DNA of 64,000 nt from Mya arenaria (GCF_026914265.1 NC_069123.1:31520178-31584177); one strand, 5' to 3'. Shown: positions 10,801-23,000, numbered from the stretch's first letter. Notes: generated by a model from the letters alone, not told the origin. Program-made: numbers and translations.

Positions 10801-13800
10801 ATTGATACTTCTGGCATTTTTTTTATTTTTTTTGTCTCAGAATTTTGGCATCAATGCTTTCAATCCAGTCATAAAATAACTCAAAAAGAACAGATCTCAA
10901 TTGACTGGATAATTGCTGAATTTTTTTTTCTTAAAGTGTTAGTAACGCTTTTAGCAGTAAAAGACAATTTTTGGAACAGAAATATGAAGAACTGCGATTT
11001 GTTTTCTTTAAAAGCAGTCTAATATCACCTTTTTTCAAGAAAATTTACACTAGCCCTTGTGCAGTGAATGACACTTAGTGAATAATAATGACCGATTATG
11101 AATCACAATTCACAAATATATTGTATACCAGAACTTCAGATCTAATAAGCAAAAAATGTATTTTTATCAGAGACAGAAAATGGACGAAAAAAATGGACAA
11201 AAACTGAACAAATATCTAATATTTAAAGTCAACTAAAATAATAACCATAAGGCTTTTAATATAAAATGCCTTATTAATTAAAAAAACAAAACAAAACAAT
11301 ATATCATTTTCAGAAAAATTAAGAACAGTTTCAAATTGGAATATTATTGCCATTCAACATGAAAAGAACCTTTAAAAAATCATTATATTAATACAAATGT
11401 CAGAAATTTCAAAAGCATTTACACCAAATTTTAAAAAGTTTGAATATGAGCTGGATACCATTTGAACAAAGATTATCTTACCTTATATGAGCCCAGTTCA
11501 CCGAGTTCCTGTGTGGTTTTAGTGAGAAGGTTCTGTTTTTCAAGTAGCATTTTCTTCAATTCTGAAACATTAATAAAATAATTCATTGCTTAAAAAATTA
11601 CAATTTTTACAATTATAATAAATTCCTTGAATTATCTCATTCAGAACTTTTTTCCAATTATAATAATTTTCTTTGGTTTTCTCATATCTAACATCATTCA
11701 CATAATTATAATTACTTTCTTGGATGTTCTCATTCACTACATTTTTTACAATTATAATAACTTACTTGGATTTTGTACTTTTTTATTATTAAATAGGGGA
11801 TATTCATTTAATTTTGATTTAAGATCAAAATGTGATCACAAAAAAGCAATATTTCCACAAATAAAATTTTCTGTGAACATGTCTCAATGAAATTGTATGA
11901 ATCTTTTTAATATGCTTAAATTTAAGAAAAAGTCAATTTCATTGGCATGATTTGGGAATTTGATTCATCATCATGATATCATTTTTGTGAAGTCGCCTCA
12001 TAAAAGTTAACCAAAATCTGTAACAGCAGTGAAAATATTAATATTTATATTTTCATTGCTTTTCACTGCAGTGAAAATAACACAATTTTTTCATGGAAAA
12101 GCATTTAAGAAAATAGATGTATCAACTCTTCTTTTAATATTTGCATCATTTCTTGACATTTATTTCAGACTTCAGAAGTGTTTCGACTCTGCTTATATAA
12201 TATTAGTAATATTAGGAGCATGCAGGTAAAAGTTTTACCATTTTCTTTATCATTAAACTCCTCCTCCATAATCTCTTGCTGTAGCTGGATGTTTCTTATC
12301 TCATGCTTGTTGTGATCACTCAGAGTGATGATCGTTGTTTGACGTTTTGTTGTCTTCTTCTCCATGTAGCTCATGTACTCATGCTGTTGAAAATGAAGAA
12401 CATTTTGAATCTTCAGTCAAAGTACTCATGATGTTGAAAGTCATGGACAAATACATGTATATCTTGAATCAAACTTTTATTAGAGTTCATACTAAACAGT
12501 GAAGTATCTACATATCATGAGTGTGAATAAAACGAATTTAAGTGTTGTAGTACCCTAACTATATTTACTTACACTTTCAACTCTGACATTCTGGGCTTCT
12601 TGCTGCAGCCACTCATTCTCCTTACGTCTGATTACAGTTGGTCAAGAAAATATAAAAAAAATATCTCATTTTACTGGCAATATTATTGGCCAAGATTATG
12701 CCAACACAGGGAATGCTTAAAATGTATTTCATTAAAGTTCTCAAATTATACAGCTGTGTGACTTATACAAACGATGATCATTGTGTACATATTTGTGAAC
12801 ACTGGTGTCATGCTTGTTTCGCATCCACATTCACTTAAATGTATACAAACACAAGTTTCCATCAGAAATGAATAAAAAAAATCATTGATATTCAGTCTCT
12901 GCCTGATTTCGAGTATGAATTGAATGTCGTAAATTTTAAGGTTTAAATTTTTTGTAAATGCTGAAAAATTAAGTATGTGTTGGCACTGACAAAATGATAA
13001 CATTTAAAACAGAAAAAAAATAATTCAATAAGCATGAATGCTTCTTGTTATCAATTAAATGAAGGATACAATTCTTCTACATTCTTCTTTGCAGTATCTA
13101 ACTCCAATGTAACTTTCTCCAGCCTGAAGGAAATGAAAAGAAACATTTTTATGTTAAGGTCATCATCAAAGTTACCTTGATATACATTGTTAGAATATAA
13201 TCAAAACAAATGCACTTTTTATGTTCCATGGAATGTTCATGATATGTAAAACTATGAATAATACAATATTGAGTACCGACACTACCTCCATGTAGTACCG
13301 AAACTACCTCCATGTACATGCACTTTGATAGCCCCGACAATTCTTATATTATTGCTTGTAATCATTTTTTTTAAAAAGCGCTGCTATGTAAAATCCAGAA
13401 ATTGAGCAAGCCCAAAAAGGGTTTTACCAGTGCAGGGTTTGCGGGCTTGAGTTATATTCGGCCACTGAAAGTGAGCACCAAAACCTATGTTTCACTTGTG
13501 GCCTTTACTTTTGGTGTGCATGAGGTCAATTATATTGTAATCTTATATGAAGTAAACCATTGTTTTTGTTTATATTACTGTATGCTTCAAATTTATGGTA
13601 AATTTGAGCTTAAGCCGACTACATGATATTAATAAATAAACAGAACGAGATTTTTTTCCGATTTTAGTATTCACGGTATCGGCAGAATATGTACTTCCTG
13701 TGATCATATATAAGCCATCACATTCCATGGCCATTCAAGTTTCAACAAGAGGCAATCACATATTAAACTTGTCGCATGAATGATAAGCAAAAGTCGTGAC

Positions 13801-14098
13801 AGTGTGACACAAGTATAAATTTAATCTTTATGATTATACTTATAAATAACATTCAGACATGTATATCAGAGGTGCAGTTTGTTGTGCCTCATCAAACTCT
13901 TCAATTTTATGAAGTAGCACTCAATCGTTTCTGATTTATTATCACATACTCATTTCTCAACAAGGATTCCTTTTCCGAAGGTTCACCGGCTCCGCCCTCT
14001 CCTCCTTCTCCACCACCATCTTCTGCTCCCTTACCGCCCTTCTTTCCCTTCTTGCCCTTTTTACCTTTCTTGCCCTTTTTACCCTTTTTTGGAGGCAT
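7615..14098 (-). CDS. CCDC166: CCDC166-like coiled-coil protein (DUF4515 type), complete seven-exon gene
   Basis: Exons on the minus strand are 14098-13950, 13123-13070, 12627-12573, 12383-12239, 11561-11482, 8951-8775 and 7899-7615. All junctions are GT-AG with matching phase, giving 945 nt (314 aa plus stop). The protein starts MPPKKG with a Lys/Gly-rich tail. A Gly/Glu-rich linker follows, then EKESLLRNE and an almost unbroken coiled coil. From memory, human CCDC166 has the same order of motifs: an LxREH-type start, RENxxLxxEA, QELxxYK, LExExLxMRxxH, FLxDK, and LRxELLxLxxxT then LExxxQLxRE. Here these read RKENEWLQQEA, ELGSYK, LEKEVMKLRSKH, FLRDKREYQQ and LRKELLELIHKT. Human CCDC166 is longer because of a C-terminal extension absent here. 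DUF4515 also occurs in CCDC121 and BBOF1, so a paralogue is possible. The molecular role is unknown; a ciliary or basal-body role is inference from BBOF1. It is divergent to LSM11. Confidence 0.85.
7900..8774. other. CCDC166-like intron 6
   Basis: AT-rich intron. The plus-strand open frame at 8441-8731 has no recognisable domain. No clear repeat family seen. Confidence 0.5.
8775..8951 (-). CDS. CCDC166: CCDC166-like gene, exon 6
   Basis: A 177-nt phase-0 exon encoding KLQTEQLNSIKNLEKEV through SQFLRDKREY to LQRKANK. The acceptor is TCCTACAACAG and the donor AAG|GTATGG. Confidence 0.88.
10436..10786 (+). mobile_element. MITE family A (TTAAAG ends), copy 1, near full length
   Basis: The left end is TTTTAAAGATGCAGTATTAC and the right end AATAAGAGTGTCTCTTTAAAG. 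The termini are inverted as TTAAAG(A/N)xxCxCT. The interior shares blocks such as GCGTTTTCAGCTATAAGATA and GAGACGATAGTAGATCACTG with copies near 26.2, 52.3, 53.3 and 56.3 kb. Non-coding. Confidence 0.8.
10781..11060 (+). mobile_element. MITE family B, copy 1, right-truncated
   Basis: Starts TTAAAGCTACAGTCTCACAG, matching the left terminus of elements at 47667, 51513 and 54430. The body TCAATCCAGTCATAAAATAA and the poly-T stretch match, but no right terminus is visible. Its first bases overlap the end of family A copy 1. Confidence 0.7.
11482..11561 (-). CDS. CCDC166: CCDC166-like gene, exon 5
   Basis: An 80-nt exon encoding LKKMLLEKQNLLTKTTQEL then GELGSYK. The acceptor is ATGTTTCAG and the donor AAG|GTAAGA. 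Confidence 0.85.
12239..12383 (-). CDS. CCDC166: CCDC166-like gene, exon 4
   Basis: Encodes HEYMSYMEKKTTKRQ through EEEFNDKEN. The acceptor is TTTTCAACAG and the donor G|GTAAAA (phase 1). Confidence 0.85.
12573..12627 (-). CDS. CCDC166: CCDC166-like gene, exon 3
   Basis: A 55-nt exon encoding RKENEWLQQEAQNVRVES. The acceptor is TGTAATCAG and the donor AGT|GTAAGT. The RKENEWLQQEA segment matches the family's REN/EA block. Confidence 0.85.
13070..13123 (-). CDS. CCDC166: CCDC166-like gene, exon 2
   Basis: A 54-nt exon encoding LEKVTLELDTAKKNVEEL, a heptad-type coiled coil. The acceptor is TTCCTTCAG and the donor TT|GTATCC. It is too short to appear as an open frame and was found by phase matching. 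Confidence 0.82.
13950..14098 (-). CDS. CCDC166: CCDC166-like gene, exon 1 (start codon)
   Basis: The start ATG at 14098-14096 opens MPPKKGKK, followed by a Gly/Glu-rich linker and EPSEKESLLRNE. The donor GA|GTATGT (13950/13949) gives phase 2 and matches exon 2. A more upstream in-frame ATG at 14143 is rejected because the Lys-rich start is typical of the family. Confidence 0.82.
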
Positions 14099-15022
14099 GT
14101 TTACACTTACGCGCACCTGTCCAAAAGCGTCGACTGTTACCAACGCGACAGTTCGTTCCGTGTGTTCGAATTACATAAAACAAGCAAGTTCATAAAATAG
14201 TCCACACAGAATATGATGCATGAAACCAAAGTTTAAAATACAAAGAGAAGACCTTTGGTAATGACCAAAATAGACATTGTATTTTGGTTAAATATTATTT
14301 CGAAACTAATTTCTTTCTTAAGTCAAATCGGCTTTCAAAAACCGGTTAATTGAATTAATACCACAAATACGTTGAGTAACTTCCCTTTTTATTATTCCAG
14401 CCAGTGCTCCTGAATTATCAGTGCTGATCGCTGCCTACTTGGGACTAGAATATCACAATGTTATCTGCAAATAGTTTATGTCAATGTACGAAGAAAAACT
14501 TACCAATACCTTCCAGCAAAATCAAGCATTATTCCATATAATCTGCATGACCATTTTGGGTTGTTTACTCTATTTGTGCAGAAACAAACATTCAATGATA
14601 CAATCTGGAACCAATAACAATCTAATCCAACTCCCAGATAAACAAGATAAGCTCAATTGGAATATTGATTTACATGTTTCTCATCTCATTTGTATGCTTT
14701 ATTTATGTGTATGTTTAAAATTATATGTTTTTAACTGTTCTGATCTAGATTTATCAACGAAACTAACAGATATAATAAAATAAATGACTATACATGTATA
14801 TAGATATCCAATCTTCGTGTTAATTCCTTATACAAGTAGTATTCAATGTTGTTAATTGACTAACAATGCTACTATAAACTATTTGTCGATGTTTATAAAT
14901 GCAAAAGTGTTTTCTACGTTGCTGTAATGAGTCCCAGTTTATACAGTGTGACCGGTTGGACATACATTTAGCTGTGAAAATGCTTAGTGCTGTTTTTTTG
15001 TAATTTCCTGTGACATTATCAT
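14099..15022. promoter_or_regulatory. Upstream region of the CCDC166-like gene, no defined elements
   Basis: Lies between the CCDC166 start and the LINE fragment and should hold its promoter. No TATA box or clear motif is identified. The plus-strand open frame at 14478-14783 is AT-rich and without domain similarity. Confidence 0.35.
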
Positions 15023-16250
15023 GAACAGAACAGAACAGAACAGAAAATTTCTTTTGACTTAAGCATATAAACAGCTCATCGTCACATTACACAACATACA
15101 CAATACGCATACACATACAAATAAATAATACATAGATGAATACATGCATGAATCATTATTCGATTTCTATATATATATAGTGATAGAGAAAAAAAACAAA
15201 AACAAAACAACAACAACAGCTTTCATCGCGCCTATAGATACCTGTGAGAGTGTTCACTCCCTACTCTCCATAGAGGAACGTTTAGGCAAATGTTAGGCAA
15301 GGGTACTTTAAAAGAATACAGTGGTTTGATCACTAAATAGTTATCAGCGCAAAGATAACAGTACAAATACAACTAATCTTAAGACATCTACAAAACACAT
15401 GGGATAACATCCAGTACAAGGATATAAATATTTCTAGAAAAAGCATATATGTATTCAAACATAATCATTTCTTTCTTTGAAAGCTTTTAAACAATAAATT
15501 GCTAGTTTAACCAGAAGAGGTTTATCATATGTTTGCAGTAAAGTAATAATTTTTTCCATACTAGGATGTCTTGAATAGTAATTTGGCAAATACCTTCTAC
15601 GAATATCAGCATATAGTGGACATCTTAAAACGAAATGGTACTCGTCTTCTATATCGTTAAGGTTGCAATAGGTACATTTTCTATCATGTCTTGCAATACC
15701 ATTATGTCGGCCAACTTCAATATTTAACCTATGGGAAGATAGCCGTAATTGTGCAAGCACTTGTCTGTATTTGATATTGTCTAATAGAGAAATATAACTA
15801 GAAACTTGGTAATTACATTTAAATTCGTTATATATATATTTAATGAACTACAGCTATCCATACCCACTCTCCATTCTGAGATATAAATATCTCGTAATAT
15901 ATTTCTAAGCAGAGGTACAAATGCAGACATATTCACTGATTCGGGGAATAACCAAACATCATTAAAACCTGAGCGTTGTAATACATCTCGAACATTCGAG
16001 GCCCAATTTATGACAGCAGGATTTAGTTCTACTTCACTCACTTCCTTTAAAATGATAGTTCTTAAAATACAATTTTTAGATTTGCATGTAAACAATTTAA
16101 CAAAGTATTTAATGCATCGCATGTATCTTTCAATATACAATGGGAACCGGCCCAGCTCGCTATATAGCGAAAGAGTATTTGTCGACCTTTTCACTTTGAG
16201 GATCCATGTTGATGTGTTTTTTTTTCTTAGGGTAGTTTGTTGATTTCAAA
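15023..16250 (-). mobile_element. 5'-truncated LINE (non-LTR retrotransposon) 3' end, degraded
   Basis: Read on the minus strand, 16243-15784 encodes the C-terminal part of a reverse-transcriptase polyprotein (STNTLSLYSELGRFPLYIER, then AVINWASNVRDVLQ). After stops or a frameshift near 15780, 15760-15455 continues with LRLSSHRLNIEVGRHNGIAR, a CTYCNLNDIEDEYHFVLRC segment and CPLYADIRRRYLP. The CxxC...H...C pattern is the zf-RVT zinc finger seen at the end of jockey/CR1-like LINE ORF2 in molluscs. The 3' end is a short (TTCTG)n tail (15043-15023). The endonuclease and most of the reverse transcriptase are missing, so it is dead. It sits between two divergent genes. Confidence 0.85.
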
Positions 16251-16662
16251 ACGTAAGTGACTAAATATGTTGAGAGTTGGTACAAACATGAGAATCACAG
16301 TAAATAGTAATCATCAATATCAATTTGTTGGTGTTTGTATAATACAATATTGCTTTGAGGATATTGGCTTGTCAAATTAAACAATGAATACCTTTTTCTT
16401 TTCGAGCTCAGCCTCATGCTTGCGATTATTTTTTTCTTGAAGATTTATCTCCATCTTTAAAGTTGACTTAAAAATACCTTTGACATCATATTTTAGAAAA
16501 CAAACGTTAGACAGGGGACAAAACTCCAGCCCAAATCCGTCCTACTAAGTATTTGTTTAGCCCGTTTTTACAGATTGGACGTTATGAATAAATGAGTACC
16601 GGCTCAAGCGTTTACTCGACTACAGATTTATACCCGCGGCATTTTTATTTTTTTATCACAAC
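16251..16662. promoter_or_regulatory. LSM11-like upstream region
   Basis: About 400 bp between the LINE and the LSM11 ATG. It should contain the promoter and 5' UTR. No canonical TATA element is seen near a plausible start. Confidence 0.35.
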
Positions 16663-17041
16663 ATGTCGAAAAAAGAAACTTCAGACTCCGAGTCTCTCCC
16701 TGAATATTTAGACCCAACTTCACCAAGATTTGACCCTAGGAGAGCATTGTATAGTAGAGTTGAACCTTTTCCTGGAACTAGTTCAAGACAGTTTAACAAT
16801 TTGACTGAGTTTGAGAATTTTTTACAAGGGAAAGATGCAAAATCTATGAAACAAAAAAAGACTGAAAAAGAAAAGTCTGAAGACAATAAAGACGTTGGCA
16901 TTGTTGCTATTAGAGCCGCCGCTCAGGCTAGAGAAAATGTTAGAAAAAAAGCTATATTAGAAAAAAATGCTGGACCATTAGAAAGGTCAAAAACCCAGGA
17001 GCGGCGTAGAATGGTTAGGACTCTGTTTACGGTAATAGAAG
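16663..17041 (+). CDS. LSM11: LSM11-like gene, exon 1
   Basis: The ATG at 16663 follows ATCACAAC. The exon encodes MSKKETSDSESLPEYLDP, the FDPRRALY and FNNLTEFENFL blocks, a Lys/Glu-rich stretch, and a basic segment ending TLFTVIE. The donor G|GTACTT is phase 1. An alternative GTAATA donor 11 nt upstream does not fit the phase of exon 2. Confidence 0.9.
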
Positions 17042-20000
17042 GTACTTACATATACATTGACATTTAGCATGCTGGGTTAGAATTAAGCTATATTATGATA
17101 TCTTTATTTTTTGCAATTTGTCTTAGTTCTTTGCATGTCAAAACACTTGTGTAACGGTCCGCTGTATGCGGCGGATGTGCGTTCATAGTCTCCACTTCTA
17201 TGCATTTGCTAGAAATCTCAGCTGTCCTGTGAGGCATAGTAAGTTGGAACTTCAACAATCTTTAAACCTCTGCTTTCCTGATGGTTGAAGTGTAACGGTC
17301 CCCTGTAGGCGGCGGAGGTGCGTTCACAATAATAATCCGTATAAAACGGAAGTACGTTCATACCGGATGTAAACTTGGTTGGTTATATGCAAATTAGCAA
17401 ATCTCGGGCTATGTGAGAATAGAGAAGTTAGTGAATATAAAGATCAGTGGACCCCTTCAGGGTCGAGCACGCTATTCTCTGAAGGGATCTGTTGGTGTTT
17501 GTTTCATTACGCCAGAAAGCTCAGCTATCTGATGTTTTATTGGCTCGCATGTTACACTTGCAAATGTATTCATGAGATTAAATACCAGTACTGTACTGGC
17601 TGCAACTTGATTTTAATGCATCCATTAATGACAAAAGAAAAGTCAAAGAGCTTTTGTGCTTGTCTCAAGATCAAGATTATCAAGAATTCTAGATTTTAAC
17701 CAAATGATTCTACATCCAATTATGATGTTGTCTGCAAGTTATATCAGTGCTCCAGCTAGCCCATTTTTCAATGGCGCAGCGCCCGTGCCCCTTTTCTTAC
17801 CGCCCTGCCCCCTTTTAGAGTAGTGCCCTTTTCACAAATGCTCTATTAGCACCAATTATCCCGTTAGTGCCCTTTTTACTATTGAAGTCATTATGAAAGA
17901 TCAGCAGCCCTTAATCCGCTGTCATAATTGAGACTAATTACGTAATACTTATGATAATAGTGTTCCCGCTAGGTGTCACCATGCCCCCATTGACTGCTTA
18001 AAATATGCCGTACTGCCCTTTCATCTTCCAGTGTGCCTTGTCCTAGTCATATGACAGCTAATTGTGTATTTGTGTAGTAAGCAGACGACCTGTGTATTCA
18101 TAATCGGTCATCTTCTAATCCAATAATTAAGAAGAGACAAATAGGGAAACATCGGCAGGAGGCGGAGCTATTGAATGTCAGCCAATCAGAATATACATTG
18201 AGAATTCGTTCATTTAATGATGAAAGTTCATAAAATGCGATAGAAAATGCGAAGGGATGGTGAAAAATGTTGTCAAGCACAAGTAAATCTTTTAGAATAA
18301 TTGTTAATTGTATTGTACTGACGAAAATCGCCATTTAAACATTGTTGATTTGAAGCAGACGGCCACTGCCGATTTGTAAACATAACAAAGGTGACGCTAA
18401 CACAATCAAATACATCACTATTTCAGTAAATGTTTTTTGAAGTTTATTTGTAAAATATTCATGATGAAAATTTCATTGTAACCCACAAATACATGTTGAT
18501 GCTTTATGTAGTGTTTACCTATCGTGGTTACGATCATGTCAAAATTCGCCGAAAACGCCATTTTGTCAGAACGAATTTTTATCAATGTTCTATGTTTTAT
18601 AAGTGATTTTTAAAGCAAGGGCAGTGATTTTTATTGTCACTTTATTCTAAAACATTAGCATATTAAACATTATTTTACCAAAGACAATTAAAAAACAGCC
18701 AGGCTGAATGTAACATTCGTACCCAATCCCGATCGTACCAAACTAAGATTCGTCCCCTACATATTTGTTTTTATGCCCCCGAAGGTGGGCATATTAAAAT
18801 CGCACCGTCCTTACGTCCGTCCGTGTGTTCGGCTCAATAACTCGTGTCCGGGCTGTAACTTTCCCTTGTATGGACAGATTTTAAAAATAACTTGCCACAT
18901 GTATTCGGCATATCAAGACGACGTGTCGCATGCAAAAACCATGTCCCTACCTCTTAGGTCAAGGTCACACTTAGGTGTTTATTCACAATGGAATGATGCA
19001 TATAAGGACATAGAGTATAGGTTGTCGTGTCCGGGCTGTAACTTTCCCTTGTATGGATAGATTTTTAAATAACTTGCCACATGTGTTCGGCATACCAAGA
19101 CGACGTGTCGGGTGCAAGAACCGTGTCCCTACCTCTAAGGTCAAGGTCACACTTAGTGTTTATTCACAATGGAATGCTGCATATACGGACAGAGAGTATA
19201 GCTTGTCATGTCCAGGCTGTAACTTTCCCTCGTATGGACAGATTTTAAAATAACTTGCCACATGTGTTTGCCATACCAAGACGACGTGTCGCGTGCAAGA
19301 CCCGTGTCCCCTTCCTCTAAGGTCAAGGTCACACTTAGGTGTTTATTCACAATGGAATGCTGCATATAAGGACATAGAGTATAGGTTGTCGTGTCCAGGC
19401 TGTAACTTTCCCTTGTATAGAAAGATTTTAAAAGAACTTGCCACATGTGTTCGGCATACCAAGACGACTTGTAGTGTGCAAAACCTGTGTCCTTACCTCT
19501 TAGGTCAAGGTCACACTTAGTGTTTATTCACAATGGAGTGCTGCATATAAGGACATAGAGTATAGGTTGTCGTGTCCGGGCTGTTACTTTCCCTTGTATG
19601 GACAGATTTTAAAATAATTTGCCACATGTGTTCGACATACAAAGACGACGTGTCGCGTGCAAGACCCGTGTCCCTACCTCAAATGTCAAGGTCACACTTA
19701 GGTGTTTATTCACAATGGAATGCTGCATATAATGGATAATCGTGTCCGGGCTTTAACTTTCCCTTGTATGGACAGAATTTTTTAAATAACTTGCCACATG
19801 TGTTCGGCATACCAAGACGACCTGTCGCGTGCAAGACCCGTGTCCCTATTTCTTAGGTCAAGGTCACACTTAATGTTTATTCACAATGGAATGCTGCATA
19901 TAACCACATAGAGTATAGGTTGTCGTGTCTGGGCTGTAACTTTCCCTTGTATGGACAGATAATAAAATAACTTGCCACATGTGTTTGACATACCAAGACG

Positions 20001-23000
20001 ACGTGTCGGAAGCAAGACCCGTGTCCCTACCTCTTAGGTCAAGGTCACACTTAGTGTTTATTCACAATGGAATGCTGCATATAACCACATAGAGTATAGG
20101 TTGTCGTGTCTGGGCTGTAACTTTCCCTTGTATGGACAGAATTTAAAATAACTTGCCACATGTGTTCAACATACCAAGACGACTTGTCATGTGCAAGAAC
20201 CGTGTCCCTACCTCTAAGATCAAGGTCACGCTTAGGTGTTTATACACAATGGAGTGCTGCATATAAGGATACAGAGTATTGGTTGTTATGTCCGGGCTGT
20301 AACTTTTTCTTGTATGGACAGATTTGAAAATAACTTGCCACATGTGTTGGACATACCAAGACGACGTGTCACGTGCAAGACCCATGTCCCTACCTCTAAG
20401 GTGAAAGATACACTTAATGTTTATTCACAATGGAATGCTGCATATAAGGACATAAGAATGTAGGTTGTCAAGTATGGGTGGTATTTTTTATGTTCAGAGG
20501 CAATTTAAAATAAATTGCCATATGTATTTGTTTGATCTTTAACTTTTCATGTACTGACCTTGTTCATAGGTCAATGTCACATTCCGGGGCATTCGTCACA
20601 TACTGTGACAGCTTGTTTGTGTATTTATTTATTTGATTGCTTCAAATGTTTAACTGTCTTTGTTTTTTTCTTCATTTTACATGATTTTTTTGAGAAAAAT
20701 GTGACATTGCACTAAAGAAGACTCCAAATAAGTACAATCACACTACCACAGACAAAAAGACAAATTTTAATTTCGATATTCAAACACACCCTACCAAATT
20801 TGGAGAAAAAAAACAACTTTTTTTGTTCAAGTCTGGAAATCATGGAAAATGATTTAAATTGAGTATGAAAACAAAACAAATTCTAGGTGGAGACCCCCCC
20901 CCCAAAAAAAAAAACCAAAAAACCTTGTGACGGGGTGGACCCCTCCCACAACCACCCCCAATCGCCCCTACACGACTCATGTAGTTTGCCCTTTTCAAAA
21001 CTCCACCCTGCCCTTTTCAAATCCTGGCTGGAGCACTGTATATCATTTATAAACCTTTAAATTTATATAGTCCCTTGGTAAAAAAATAAATATTGTTTTT
21101 TATGTGTGTGTTTTTAAATGTTGTTTACAAACCAGTATAGCTTTATACAAAATATTATTTTATCACCATTCCCCAATGGATATAATATTCAAGCATAAAG
21201 CCTAATTAATTCTGAAAGCCTTCGTTAACCCTACAGTACCTGTTTTTTGAAAAACCAAAATTATTTTTGTTGGTGCACATGATGCACTCATATCCATTAC
21301 CAGTGTGCGTGCAACTAAAATACAATGTATCTGGTAATTGAATAACCTACTTTAACAATCAAGTGCTCTACTTTCTATCTGATTAGATACATATATATCC
21401 ACTCCCAGAAATTTGTGAGCTTGTTAAAATTCACAAGCTTTTTAAAATTTACCCGCAATACGTATATTTCAAATTTTCACACTTGCAAGTTGGGAGTCCA
21501 AATTCGAACCCTGGCATGACATGTTACTTAGATGCTATAAGTTTTATAACCAGAGGCACAAAAAGAATCAAGACTCTGGGTAACGACACATGTATACATT
21601 TTCAGTGTGGTGATTGTTTTTGTGTAGGACTACCTACTAACAAAGGGTCACGGACATTACGGACCATGGACATTACGGACCAGACATTACGGACCAGATT
21701 TAGGGACACTACGGACCAGATTTAGGGATATTACGGACCATCTTCAGAAACTTACGGACCATGATTTATAATGTTTTTAAACATTTTTTTTTTAATTTAT
21801 TCACTCATTGGTCTTAAATTTGTTAATAAATACTTCAATATCAGTGCTCAGTATGACAATTATCTTTAATGTAACTGAAAAATCCCATGAAATTCCAATG
21901 TTAAACATCAATGTATTTTTAATATGGAAGATATAACGTCATACTGAGCACTCATATTCAAGTATTTATTAACAAATTAAAAACTAATGAGTGAATAATG
22001 AGTGAATAATTTAAAAAAAATATGTTTAAATCATGGTCCGTAAGTTTCCGAAGATGGTCCGTAATGTCCCTAAATCTGGTCCGTAGTGTCCCTAAATCTG
22101 GTCCGTAATGTCTGGTCCGTAATGTCCATGGTCCGTAGTGTCCGTAATTCCTAACAAATGATTGGTGTCTGGGTCAAATACAAGGCGTTCCGTGTGTTAA
22201 GATAAATGTAAATGTCAAAGAGGAAAGAGAAATTAAAACGTTTTTGGATTAAAAAACGAACTAATTATGATATCAAGTTTTGAGTTGAAAGCATCTGAAA
22301 GTGACAACAGGGTTAGGCACTAACATTATTAATAAGGTACGGTAGTTCGTTGGACTTCTGGATCAGAAATTCAGGTAGTGCTTGCAGCAAAAATTCTGTT
22401 AGTCCAAAAATATGCATACATGTAGCTTTTTTTGCTTTTTTTATGAAGGTTCAGAAAGCCCTAAACACCGGCACCAACAAAATCTGGTTTAAATTTATTT
22501 TTTTATGCCAGTCTATTCTATCATTTAAAATGCCGTACTGTACTATGATGTTTTTTCCCTTCCTAATGTATACTAAGGCCTACATTTTCAACAGTCAGAA
22601 GTTTTGAACAAAATCTGGTTACACTGATTACATTTAAGTTGGTTTGCAGCCACTCAAATTAGCTTTCAACAACAAACATTTTCTCTGCTTGATTATTGTA
22701 ACAGTGTTCTTTTATCTAGTCATGGCCACTAACTGCTGCTACAGTGACATTTTGTTATTAAAATTTGTCACATATAGAATTTCTTGTTTAAATCAGTTCA
22801 GACATTGCAATTTAAGGCTTCTAGCTTTTACTGGACTGAAGACTCATTTTCCATGTTTTCATTTTTGTCCTAGATTTTGCAAAAAAGATACCATTCTGAT
22901 GTTCTCAATCAAATTTTTCTTATCTTTGCTTATGGGTCAGACAGGTTTAATTAACACTGTCAGTTTATAACTATATTTTACCAGGGATGTGAGTTGTCCG

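Larger units (their letters stand above)
8952..11481. other. CCDC166-like intron 5 with several interspersed elements
   Basis: The largest intron of this gene. It contains a repeat fragment beginning CAAGAGGGCC at about 10018, a full TTAAAG-ended MITE (10436-10786), and the left part of a second MITE abutting it. The rest is AT-rich without coding signal. Open frames at 9231, 9785 and 10410-10718 fall in these repeats or lack domains. Confidence 0.6.

Noticed and set aside
13907..14143. Longer start for the CCDC166-like protein at 14143, and an extension of exon 1 past 13950
   Set aside because: The MPPKKG start fits the family. The extension meets a stop, while the GTATGT donor at 13949 gives the correct phase to exon 2.
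17452..17487. Histone-type 3' stem-loop near the LSM11 gene
   Set aside because: The CCCCTTCAG/CTGAAGGGA pairing does not match the histone stem-loop consensus and has no histone gene nearby.
21483..21520. Possible tRNA B box (TTCGAACCCTGG) on the minus strand
   Set aside because: No A box at the right distance and no cloverleaf.
22350..22970. Two plus-strand frames of 85 and 108 aa as extra LSM11 exons or a nested gene
   Set aside because: Low-complexity hydrophobic translations with no domain; LSM11 phases are complete without them.
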